This document shows, piece by piece, positions 35,001 to 42,060 of a stretch of 64,000 bases of DNA. Source of the DNA: Bin5 sp965232575 (lineage in GTDB: Bacteria > Chloroflexota > Anaerolineae > Caldilineales > Caldilineaceae). Numbering within the stretch: the first letter of the stretch is position 1; every line of letters starts with the position of its first letter. The position numbers and the translations under genes are program-made. Below the pieces are notes generated by a model, which saw only the letters and a list, made by a program, of their open reading frames with translations, was not told the DNA's origin and did no database searches. Location of the stretch: positions 1,302,001-1,366,000 of the forward strand of contig CBDDPZ010000009.1 of the NCBI GenBank assembly GCA_965232575.1. The letters run 5' to 3'.

Positions 35001-35116
35001 AGATTGGCGAACGCGGGCGCGACCGCGCCCTCATGCACCGCGCCGAGTTGGGTCAGTCTGTGGATCTCAGTGAAGTAGTCCTTGACGACCTTGTGCGTGG
35101 CTTTGAGTTGGAACAT
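32042..35116 (-). CDS. Type ISP-like restriction-modification enzyme (nuclease plus N6-adenine methylase), no helicase
   Basis: 1024 residues. The N-terminus suggests a PD-(D/E)xK nuclease: an Asp in IDGALLDSF and WEAK (Glu83, Lys85). A helical region follows, then a gamma-class adenine methyltransferase with motif I DPFVGTGNF (Asp345) and motif IV NPPYNVG (Asn451), NKNALADPYVKAVRWA, and a C-terminal target-recognition region ending EWIIDQYRVKTDKRSGIVND. Full type ISP enzymes (LlaGI-like) are about 1,600 residues with a helicase between nuclease and methylase. That helicase is absent here, so a type IIG-like action or modification only is possible. The tail is duplicated at 30.4 kb. Confidence 0.8.
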   Translation of the reverse strand: MFQLKATHKVVKDYFTEIHRLTQLGAVHEGAVAPAFANLLRAAAQPFGWTLAEQYARTGSGGQAIRIDGALLDSFKLARGYWEAKDAADDLDAEISRKLDAGYPQDNILFQSPARMVVIQQGQRVWDAPVETPDALVAGLRAFFAYQPPAFERWQQAVEEFKAVVPELAAALLELIEGERRDNQGFIDAFGRFADLCRAAINPNISDQAVEEMLIQHLLTERIFRRVFDNPDFVGRNVIAREIEEAARALTSRRFSRREFFRPLDRFYGAIETTAATINDFSEKQGFLNTVYEQFFQGFSVEVADTHGIVYTPQALVDFMVRSVEALLQREFGRALADPGIHLLDPFVGTGNFILRVMRHLAEIGRLGSLPHKYAHELHCNEVMLLPYYIAAMNIEHEYYELTGQYAPFAGICLVDTFELAEDIQPSLFAPENTARVQAQQGQEITVIIGNPPYNVGQVNENDNNKNRKYETMDKRVRETYSKDSRATNKNALADPYVKAVRWAADRIGDEGIVAFVSNNGFLDGVATDGMRKHLADDFDAIYILDLGGNVRKNPKLSGTTHNVFGIQVGVSINFFVKRRGKAGSPAEMFYARVDENWRKEEKYRYLDEKRQYGNVDWTRITPDKRHTWLTEGLHAEFETFMPLGSREAKAAKGEAADVIFHRFSSGVKSNRDAWVYNFKRDVLSENMIRTIETYNEQVFKWERLGNQGGNVDDFVAYDDKGISWSRDLKAKLKRGRLAEYSEQKVRDSLYRPFTKLSLFFDRVMNDVVYVFPSIFPTPKTETENRVIWLKVGGDWSMFALMVNKLADQLPQGGSQCFPFYIYDEDGNNRSENITDWALARFRAHYGDDTISKWDIFHYIYGLLHHPGYRERYQANLKRELPRLPFAPDFRAFTAAGARLADIHVGYEEISPYALEEIETPGQSLSYRVEKMRLSKDRTQIRYNDFLALGGAPAEAFAYRLGNRSALEWIIDQYRVKTDKRSGIVNDPNRAEDPRYIVNLIGRVIAVSLETVELVAGLPGYGYG
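32059..32249 (-). repeat. Duplicated methylase 3' segment (copy B)
   Basis: The intact counterpart of copy A (30447-30637), inside the methylase gene. Confidence 0.8.
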
Positions 35117-35237
35117 GGGCGGGGTCGGTCTGATGGAGGAAATGACATTCGTTACGACATTGTAAGAGGGTAGAAATGCGCTTGCAAACTGCTACAGGCA
35201 AGCACTGCCACCACGAAAACGACCTACATTTGCCGAT

Positions 35238-37001
35238 TCAGCCGGCGCCATCACCGCCGCCGTAGGCGCGATACTCCACCAGCGCCGAGCGGCCGGAGAC
35301 GTCAACGATCCGGGTCAAGAGCTCGTTTCCGTCGACATCGGTGAGACGCAGATCTTCCTTCAGAAAGAAGGAAACCGGCTGCGGCAGGCCCTGGTTGACG
35401 GCGACATTGGACGTGTAGAGGTAGGTTCTGTCATGTGTGTCTCGAACGGGATTCAGCCGACCCGTCAGTCCGGGAAGCGTGCCGGCCCCCTCCGGGAAGA
35501 TTACGCTGCCCCCGCCGGGTAGATGTTTCATTTCGATTACGAGCGCTCTTTGGCTCGGCGTCCACGCACGCTCAAGGTGGGCAGCGTACCCCTGAGCGGC
35601 CGCGTAGACAGTCATGGGTAGCTCAGTGGTGTGCAAAGAGACGGTCGCCATCCCCTCCTTATCACTCGTCGCGCGTTGCCAAGTGTGGTTGGGGAACAGT
35701 ACGAGGACATCGACGCCTCGCAGGGGTCGCGCGGCATCGCGCACCGCGATCTGCGCCTGCGCCGCGCTTGGCTCCAGCGGCGCGGCGGGGAGAAGCACGA
35801 GCAGATCCTCATCCCCCACAATCCGAAATTCGGCCGGTTTCCCGCTTATGCCCAAGGTCTCGCGCTGGATGATCGGAACGCCATCGCCGCGGCGCTCCAT
35901 GAAATAGCGCCGCTCCCCGCGGCCGCGCACATCGCCGGTCGGCATCCTGCCCAGCACGGAAACCAGCAGCTCGTTGCGCGTGGCCTGGCGGTCGGCAATG
36001 TTGGCGACGGTCAGACTGTTGGGCAGCGTGCCCGGCGACTGAATTTCCAAGCGGTCCGCAAAGAGGGAAAGCCGGATGCGGCTGCCGCGCATTGCGTAAT
36101 CGCGGTGCGCCACCGCGTTGACGACGGCTTCGAAAATGGCACGCTCGCTGAATTGGGGCAGATCGATACGGGCCGGATCCTTGTGGGCCGCGACCTGCAT
36201 ATTGCGCACGGCGAAGGCAACGGCCTCGGCGATCTGTCGGTTCAGCGGCCCGACGATTGTCTGCGCGTCAACCTGCCCGGAGGCGCGGTCAGTTCCGCGG
36301 TAGCGGGTGGCGGTGATGCAGGCGTTCGGCAGCCACTCCTGTGGGTCATGGCTACATAGAAGCACGCCGGCGACGGTCGCCGTTTGCGGGCCGTCGGCCG
36401 CGTCGCTCAACAGGCCCAGCTTGGTCAGCGCCAGCTCGGGATCAGAAGCGCCCTGGACGCTCAACAGCGGCCGCCATAGAGACTCGTCCAAGGCGCCGAA
36501 TCCGCTTCCGGGAACGGGCTGTTTGTCGAACCAGAGAAAGCGCGCCTGGGCACGCTGTTGAGCCAGCCGCAACTGGTCATCACTCAACATTCTCCTCTTG
36601 GAGCTGCCCACGCGGCGAAAACTTCCTCCAGGGCTGTTGTGCAGAGCGTATCCTGCGGCCACATCTACTGCGAGGAACGCGTTGTTGTCCAACTCCAGGC
36701 GCAAGGTATCGACTTCGATAGTGGGCTTGACCGTATCGGAGCAAATGTTGACCACCAATTGCTCGACAGCGTCCAACTGCGCTCGGGTCATCCCCTGGAC
36801 TTGGCCGTCATCGGTGACGCCGCACAGCGTCACCCCGCCATTCCCATTCGCGAAGGCCGCCAGTTCATCGGCGAGGTCGTCGCTATCGGGGGAGACCGGG
36901 CGGTTGCCGCGGAATTCAAACTGCTTGAACTCCCACCGGCTGTCCTCGCCCAATCGCAACCGGCGCCTGATCTCATTGTCGCTGAAAGTCATTGGGGACA
37001 T
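35238..37001 (-). CDS. AlbA_2 / HATPase_c_4 domain protein with C-terminal beta domain
   Basis: 587 residues from ATG 37001 (GAGG at 8 bases); ATG 37007 is an alternative. N-terminus: LGEDSRWEFKQFEFRG and ELAAFANGNGGVTLCGV, the Schlafen/AlbA_2 DNA-binding fold. Next, FEAVVNAVAHRDYAMRGSRI, RLSLFADRLEIQSPGTLP and NEL mark a RecG-related HATPase_c_4 ATP-binding module. The last ~190 residues contain ALRP-like beta strands (VRDAARPLRGVDVLVLFPNH) of carboxypeptidase-regulatory type and an acidic tail. AlbA_2 proteins are common in defence islands and transcription control; the exact role is unknown. It sits 121 bases upstream of the methylase on the same strand. Confidence 0.75.
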   Translation of the reverse strand: MSPMTFSDNEIRRRLRLGEDSRWEFKQFEFRGNRPVSPDSDDLADELAAFANGNGGVTLCGVTDDGQVQGMTRAQLDAVEQLVVNICSDTVKPTIEVDTLRLELDNNAFLAVDVAAGYALHNSPGGSFRRVGSSKRRMLSDDQLRLAQQRAQARFLWFDKQPVPGSGFGALDESLWRPLLSVQGASDPELALTKLGLLSDAADGPQTATVAGVLLCSHDPQEWLPNACITATRYRGTDRASGQVDAQTIVGPLNRQIAEAVAFAVRNMQVAAHKDPARIDLPQFSERAIFEAVVNAVAHRDYAMRGSRIRLSLFADRLEIQSPGTLPNSLTVANIADRQATRNELLVSVLGRMPTGDVRGRGERRYFMERRGDGVPIIQRETLGISGKPAEFRIVGDEDLLVLLPAAPLEPSAAQAQIAVRDAARPLRGVDVLVLFPNHTWQRATSDKEGMATVSLHTTELPMTVYAAAQGYAAHLERAWTPSQRALVIEMKHLPGGGSVIFPEGAGTLPGLTGRLNPVRDTHDRTYLYTSNVAVNQGLPQPVSFFLKEDLRLTDVDGNELLTRIVDVSGRSALVEYRAYGGGDGAG

Positions 37002-37053
37002 GCCCATTTCCTCAAGCTCGCCTTTCAGATCTCCCCCGGATGTACAACGCGTT

Positions 37054-37704
37054 TCAACTCAGTTCACCAGCCTCCTTTACGGAACACGACGCCCTGCTTG
37101 CCGAGTAATACCCCCCGCCTGCGCAAGACCGGCACAACGAAACGCCGTCCCCCACGACCTCCCGCTCATTGATAATCTCTTCACCGCAGCCATCACAGTT
37201 GACCCGCGCGCCGGCCCGGCTCACGATCGCGGCGATCGGTTTCACCAGCGCCACCCACTCGAAGGAGAGCAGCTCGGCGTCCGGCATGCGCTGGTAGCCG
37301 TGCAGCATCGCGAAATAGCGCCGCTTCTGCTCCGGGGCGTAGTCGCGGGCACGGTCGCGGACATCGATTTGGGGCGCGACTCGCAGGGCGCGTTCGGTCT
37401 TCACGTCGACGAAGGTGGCGGCGATTTTGCCGTAGTCCTCAACTCGCAGTGTGCGGCCGCCTACGGATACCCCCACAGCCGCCTCGACGCCGTCTACGAA
37501 GCAGCCGTCGGTCTCCACGATGACCAGCAAGCGCTTGTCTTTGCGGGGCGCCTCTAGCTCCAACATTGCTGTTGCGGCGATGGCGCAGCGTGCGCCAAGC
37601 ACCTGGCGCGGGCAGAGATGTTTGTGGCGGGCGGAGGCCAGCTCCAGCGCCTTTTTGAGCTCAGGCGAGACGGCCTGTGTTGGCGTATCGGTCGGTATTG
37701 CCAT
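37054..37704 (-). CDS. FmdE-family protein (formylmethanofuran dehydrogenase subunit E-like)
   Basis: 216 residues; start ATG 37704 after GGGGAGGTG, whereas the open frame to 37770 adds unconserved residues. The FmdE domain shows the HKHLCPRQVLGARCA motif with conserved His and Cys, VVETDGCFVDGVEAAVG, and KTERALRVAPQIDVRD. The C-terminus carries a zinc-ribbon CDGCGEEIINEREVVGDGVSLC plus RSC, split here for length. FmdE proteins outside methanogens are thought to act with molybdenum or tungsten cofactor enzymes, but no such enzyme is next to it. On the same strand as the AlbA_2 gene, 52 bases apart. Confidence 0.75.
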   Translation of the reverse strand: MAIPTDTPTQAVSPELKKALELASARHKHLCPRQVLGARCAIAATAMLELEAPRKDKRLLVIVETDGCFVDGVEAAVGVSVGGRTLRVEDYGKIAATFVDVKTERALRVAPQIDVRDRARDYAPEQKRRYFAMLHGYQRMPDAELLSFEWVALVKPIAAIVSRAGARVNCDGCGEEIINEREVVGDGVSLCRSCAGGGYYSASRASCSVKEAGELS

Positions 37705-37916
37705 TGGCGCACCTCCCCGGGTGCGGAATTCCGGCTTCGGGCCCTGCTGACAGTTGTCCGAAGGCTGCACGCGTTCCTTTGCGGCGACCTTGCCCCATTA
37801 TACCATTGAGATCAAGTCACTGGTCTTGTGCGCAGCGGAATCGTTGGCGAGTTGGAGAGCGGCCGGACACGCGCGAACTGCTACAGCCATGACGGAAAGT
37901 ATACGATTGTGTTAGA

Positions 37917-39107
37917 ATGCGCAGCATGATGAACGAAAGCGGCAGGCGCATGCACGACATCCCACCTACTGAGACGACCGTCGTCGTCGCGATGAGCGGC
38001 GGCGTCGACAGTTCGGTCGCGGCAGCCTTACTCACCGAGCGGGGCTATCGGTGCATCGGCGTGATGATGCGGTTGTGGGCGGAGGTAGCGAGCGGCAAAG
38101 GCTCCGGCAACAAGTGCTGCGATGAAGAGAGCGTGGACGACGCCCGCCGCGTCGCCGACCGGTTGGGCATGCCGTTCTATCTGATCAATGTCGAGCGGCC
38201 CTTCAAAGAGAAGGTCGTCGATCTCTTTATCGACGGTTACAGCGACGGGCTGACGCCCAACCCGTGCCTGGCCTGCAACCGGCACATCCGCTTCGATTAT
38301 CTGCTCAACTATGCCCGGCGATTGGGCGCCGATTACCTGGCGACAGGCCACTATGCCCGACTGCGGCGGCAGCCGGACGGCAACGTGCATTTGCTGCGCG
38401 GCGTGGATGCGCAAAAGGATCAGTCCTATGTCCTGAGCATGCTGGGGCAGTCCGAGTTGAGCGACCTGCTCTTCCCTGTAGGAGACTTTCCGAAGGAGGA
38501 AGTGCGGCGGATGGCGGCTGCGCGCGGCCTGCCCATCCACAGCAAGCACGATTCAATGGATCTTTGCTTCGTGGTTGACGACGATTACCGCCGCTTTCTC
38601 AGCGATTGGGCTCCGGATGCGATGACAGCGGGCGAAATTGTGGATATCGAAGGCAACGTGCTGGGCCAACACGACGGGTTGCCGAACTATACCGTCGGGC
38701 AGCGGCGGGGATTGGGCCTCAGCGGGGCGGCCGCCCCTATGTACGTCGTTGCGTTGGAGCATAGTCGCAACCAGCTAATCGTCGGGCCTGCCGAAGCGCT
38801 CGGCAGATCCGAACTGATGGCTACGGACGTGAACTGGACTTCAGGCGGGCCTGTTTCAGCCGGCAGCCGGGTCCAGTGCCAGATTCGCTATTCGGGGCGA
38901 CCCCTGGACTGTACGATCTATCCACAGCAGGGCGGCAGTGTGAGGGTCGCTTTCGAAGAGCCGGCTCGCGGCATCAGCCCAGGTCAAGGAGCAGTTTTCT
39001 ACGACGGTCCCCTCTGTTTAGGGGGAGGGCTTATCGACAGAGTGGACCCCGGCGAAGTTTCGGCGGCAACTAAGAACGCGCCGGATCATCGTGTCTCCCT
39101 CAACTGA
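37917..39107 (+). CDS. mnmA: tRNA-specific 2-thiouridylase MnmA
   Basis: 396 residues at most. The PP-loop ATPase motif is VVVAMSGGVDSSVAAALL. Catalytic cysteines lie in NPCLACNRHIRFDYLL and in SMDLCFVVDDDYRRFL. The C-terminal beta barrel starts near PNYTVGQRRGLGLS. It adds sulfur to U34 of tRNA Lys, Glu and Gln, with sulfur supplied by a cysteine desulfurase relay. The start is unclear: ATG 37917 overlaps a possible -10 box (TAGAAT, 37913-37918), ATG 37926, 37929 and 37950 follow in frame. A small membrane-protein gene follows 36 bases later. Confidence 0.96.
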   Translation: MRSMMNESGRRMHDIPPTETTVVVAMSGGVDSSVAAALLTERGYRCIGVMMRLWAEVASGKGSGNKCCDEESVDDARRVADRLGMPFYLINVERPFKEKVVDLFIDGYSDGLTPNPCLACNRHIRFDYLLNYARRLGADYLATGHYARLRRQPDGNVHLLRGVDAQKDQSYVLSMLGQSELSDLLFPVGDFPKEEVRRMAAARGLPIHSKHDSMDLCFVVDDDYRRFLSDWAPDAMTAGEIVDIEGNVLGQHDGLPNYTVGQRRGLGLSGAAAPMYVVALEHSRNQLIVGPAEALGRSELMATDVNWTSGGPVSAGSRVQCQIRYSGRPLDCTIYPQQGGSVRVAFEEPARGISPGQGAVFYDGPLCLGGGLIDRVDPGEVSAATKNAPDHRVSLN

Positions 39108-39143
39108 GGCCGAGGAGGTGCACGACTGGTTCCCGGATCGCCA

Positions 39144-39407
39144 TTGGCGTCGCTAATTCTCAGTCCGCCAGTCCTGCTGGCTACTTTGCTCGTCACGGGT
39201 TACGCCAGCATATTTCACCTGTGGACGGGTCGTTCGCTGCGGGAGCTGCCGCAGTACCTGATTGCGGCTGGCGCAGGATTTCTGCTGGGGCATTGGGTGA
39301 GCCAGACTCTGCAGTGGAATATCTGGCAGGTTGGGCAACTTAGCCTGTTAGAGGCGACGCTGGCATCCGTCGTTGCCCTGATTCTCGTAAGGGTCGTCAC
39401 GCACTAA
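39144..39407 (+). CDS. Small membrane protein of unknown function after mnmA
   Basis: 87 residues with three hydrophobic segments, e.g. PPVLLATLLVTGYASIFHLW, LIAAGAGFLLGHWVSQTL and LEATLASVVALILVRVV. It starts at TTG 39144, but the strong Shine-Dalgarno GAGGAGGTG (39112-39120) is too far; an in-frame CTG at 39126 is at better spacing. Resembles small hypothetical integral proteins found beside mnmA, with no assigned role. Confidence 0.5.
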   Translation: MASLILSPPVLLATLLVTGYASIFHLWTGRSLRELPQYLIAAGAGFLLGHWVSQTLQWNIWQVGQLSLLEATLASVVALILVRVVTH

Positions 39408-39493
39408 TTGCGAAGCTGCCGCGCGGCGCAGCCGTATTTTCTGCTGGCTGAACCGGACGTCGTCAACTCGACCGATTGCAAAAGGAGAGCATT

Positions 39494-39874
39494 GTGGTCA
39501 GCGCCACAGTTCGGGATATCGCCATCATTCTGGTTGCGCTAGAGATTCTCATAATGAACGGCCTGCTGGTGGTTCTCATCTGGCAGGTCTGGCGTCTGGT
39601 CAAGATGATCCAGGTCGAGATGAAACCGGTAATCAAAGACAGCCAGGAGACGGTCGGCACGGTCAAAGGTTCAGCCGAGTTTGTGAGCGCAAGTTTCATT
39701 TCGCCTCTCATATCCACGAGCAGCAGGCTGGCCGGGATCGTGCGCTCGGTACAGGTAATCAGGTCGGAGTTGAAGAGTTCTATGGGAGATATGACGCCGG
39801 CACGACGCCGGTCCCGGGTCGCTGACACCGACTCGCCCCATGAGGCGACGGACTCTCCGCCTTCAGCACCCTGA
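39494..39874 (+). CDS. DUF948-like single-pass membrane protein
   Basis: 126 residues from GTG 39494 with AAAGGAG at 7 bases; TTG 39476 would add six residues. One transmembrane helix (about residues 5-27, IAIILVALEILIMNGLLVVL) is followed by an amphipathic VKMIQVEMKPVIKDSQETVG helix and a Ser/Asp/Pro-rich tail. The layout resembles DUF948 proteins (E. coli YtxH-like and firmicute general stress proteins). Function unknown. Confidence 0.55.
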   Translation: MVSATVRDIAIILVALEILIMNGLLVVLIWQVWRLVKMIQVEMKPVIKDSQETVGTVKGSAEFVSASFISPLISTSSRLAGIVRSVQVIRSELKSSMGDMTPARRRSRVADTDSPHEATDSPPSAP

Positions 39875-40169
39875 TTCAGGGGCAGAGTCCATGCCGCCGC
39901 GATACGTAGAGCAACACTTCTCCTTCCGTCGGCGCCTGACCCCTTCCATAGCCACGCAATCTCCTACGACCCTTTCGATACTGACGCCGGTAACTGCGCC
40001 GGCCACGACCAGATTGCACTCGACACGCTTGGGTGTTGTGATCCGGGCGCCGGCGCAGTTCTTTCGGCGGTGCACCTTGCAGCAAAGTGACTTCTCTCCT
40101 GGATTGAATCAGCCGGATAGGTCTAAACGCGGACCCTTTCAAGGGACGAAGGACTCTCGGAGTTTCTGA
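39875..40169. other. Intergenic DNA before the first GNAT gene
   Basis: About 295 bases with no credible gene; the ORFs on both strands are shadow-like. I see no clear promoter or terminator. Confidence 0.4.
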
Positions 40170-40727
40170 ATGAACTACTGGCAGACCGAGTTGATCCGAC
40201 TGCGCGGGGTGGAGCCGGAGGACGGCGAAACTTTCTGGCGCTGGAATCAGGACAGTGAGATGGCACGAAATCTTGAGTTCGTCTGGCCGCCTGTTTCACT
40301 TTCCCAAGTGCGGGAATGGGCCGCCTCCGAGGCGAAGAAGAGGATGGAACGCGACTCCTTCAGATGGGTCATCGAAGATTCCGATGGAACGCCGGTCGGT
40401 TTCATTCACACCCACAATTGCCATCCCCGCAACGGCGTATTCAAGTACGGACTGGGCGTTGATGCCTCCCGCCGCCGCAAAGGCTTTGCCGCGGCTGCAA
40501 TACTGCTCATTCTTCGCTACTATTTTCAAGAGTTGCGCTACCAGAAGGTGACCGTTCAGATGCACAGCGAAAACAAGGGCTCGCGTGCATTGCACGAGAA
40601 GCTGGGTTTTGTGCATGAAGGCGCAGTGCGACGGGCGATCTTCACTGGCGGACGTTTCCTGGACGAGCTCTACTACGGCATGACAGTTGAGGAGTGGCGG
40701 CAGCGCCATGGAGAGGCAGACGGATGA
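40170..40727 (+). CDS. GNAT-family N-acetyltransferase (RimJ/RimL type)
   Basis: 185 residues. Starts MNYWQTELIRLRGVEPED, then VIEDSDGTPVGFIHTHNC, the acetyl-CoA loop GLGVDASRRRKGFAAAAILL, and the C-terminal ENKGSRALHEKLGFVHEGAVRRAIF, a layout typical of acetyltransferases acting on ribosomal protein or amino-acid amines. Likely an acyltransferase with unknown substrate. The stop overlaps the next gene's ATG (ATGA), so the two are translationally coupled. Confidence 0.88.
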   Translation: MNYWQTELIRLRGVEPEDGETFWRWNQDSEMARNLEFVWPPVSLSQVREWAASEAKKRMERDSFRWVIEDSDGTPVGFIHTHNCHPRNGVFKYGLGVDASRRRKGFAAAAILLILRYYFQELRYQKVTVQMHSENKGSRALHEKLGFVHEGAVRRAIFTGGRFLDELYYGMTVEEWRQRHGEADG

Positions 40728-42001
40728 GCCGCGCCATCAGTGCGAAGCAAATTGACCCGTCGTCCGCCGAGTGGCCGGGCAAGCTGCGCGAGATCAGGAG
40801 GCATTTGGAGGAGCGGCCATCGCTGCTGCCTCATCACTTTCTGGAAGCGGTTTTGCCGAAAATTGGCGGAGCCTGCGTCGCTCTCTATCACGCCTCGCAC
40901 GACGATGCGAGTCCCCCTTGCGGTTACGCGTTTTTGCTCCCGCGGGGCATTGGTGTTGAAAGCGCCACCTATACGCTGCGCTACGAGCATGTTGGCGGTT
41001 CAACCGGGCTTAGCGCCGACGAGATTTCGAGCGCCGTCGAAAAGATTCTGCCTCCGGACCAGGAGACGCACTTCTACCTTCCCGACGCGGACCACACTTT
41101 TACACCCACGCATATTGATGTTGACGGAGTTGACTGCGGGCGTCCCGACGCGGAAGAGGCTGCAGAAGTTCGTACAATGCAGCAGTCGATTTGGCACAGC
41201 CCGCCGGACGGGCTCTACCCCAGTGATTTGCATAGCGACGAAGGGGGCATGGGTTGCTCGCTGGTGGCCCGCGTTGACGGGGCTCTGGCCGGATTTCTGT
41301 TGGGATTTCTTCGGTTTCCCACCGTTGCAGCCGTGCCGGGGCTGCAACGATACCGCCGGGATCTGCAGTTGGAATCTCAACTGCTTGCCGTCGCCCCCGG
41401 CATGCGCAGGCGCCGCATCGGCCAATTGCTGAAACGGCTGCAAGCCCGTCAGGCATTGGAGATGGGCATCGACTTGATCAACTGGACGACGGACCCGCTT
41501 CTCTTTGCCAATGCCCTGCTCAATTTCACTCGCTTAGGCGCCGTCGCCTGCGAATTTCAGCCGAGTCTGTATTCATTTCGAAACGAATTGAACCGCGTGA
41601 CTGCTTCCAGACTGAATATGTTGTGGGCGGTTCGTTCAAGGCGAGTGCAGAAGGCGCTGCGGGGCAACGGACAACCCGGTCCTTCCGAGGTGGAAACAGA
41701 CCCGGCGTTGACAGTTGTCAACCAAGGAAACAGATCGCCGGTCTTCAGCGCTGCCAGCGCCCGTATCGCTATCGAAATCCCTTCCGACTGGGTGACGCTA
41801 CAGCGGCATGACCAGCCGGCCGCGCAACGCTGGCGCGACATCACAAATCAACTGCTGGACCGTTACCTCGGTTCACAGCCGGGCCGGTATTTCATTACCG
41901 GTACGGGGGTAAGCGGTTCACGGCGCTACATTATAGGCGAGCGTGTGGATAGCAGGCTGCTGGACGATTTGTTCGCGCCGGCGGCGCAAGACGCCGATTA
42001 G
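40724..42001 (+). CDS. Predicted GNAT-superfamily protein (COG3375-like)
   Basis: 425 residues from ATG 40724, inside an ATGA overlap with the preceding gene. Contains HIDVDGVDCGRPDAEEAAEV, GALAGFLLGFLRFP, the acetyl-CoA-type loop VAPGMRRRRIGQLLKRLQ, and GIDLINWTTDPLLFANALLN with FTRLGAVACEFQPSLY, the pattern of the COG3375 family. These have a GNAT fold with an uncharacterised substrate. The extended N-terminal ~130 residues and the C-terminal ~110 residues are not typical. Because two acetyltransferase-like genes are coupled, they may act in one modification step. Confidence 0.75.
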   Translation: MSRAISAKQIDPSSAEWPGKLREIRRHLEERPSLLPHHFLEAVLPKIGGACVALYHASHDDASPPCGYAFLLPRGIGVESATYTLRYEHVGGSTGLSADEISSAVEKILPPDQETHFYLPDADHTFTPTHIDVDGVDCGRPDAEEAAEVRTMQQSIWHSPPDGLYPSDLHSDEGGMGCSLVARVDGALAGFLLGFLRFPTVAAVPGLQRYRRDLQLESQLLAVAPGMRRRRIGQLLKRLQARQALEMGIDLINWTTDPLLFANALLNFTRLGAVACEFQPSLYSFRNELNRVTASRLNMLWAVRSRRVQKALRGNGQPGPSEVETDPALTVVNQGNRSPVFSAASARIAIEIPSDWVTLQRHDQPAAQRWRDITNQLLDRYLGSQPGRYFITGTGVSGSRRYIIGERVDSRLLDDLFAPAAQDAD

Positions 42002-42060
42002 CCTTTGCTGTGCAACAGGAAGGTCGTGCAGAACGAGTCTTCGGCAGGAAAATTGAACCT

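Noticed and set aside
33515..35173. 552-codon plus-strand ORF opposite the type ISP-like gene
   Set aside because: Arg/Val/Leu-rich antisense translation without motifs; the minus strand carries the clear methylase motifs.
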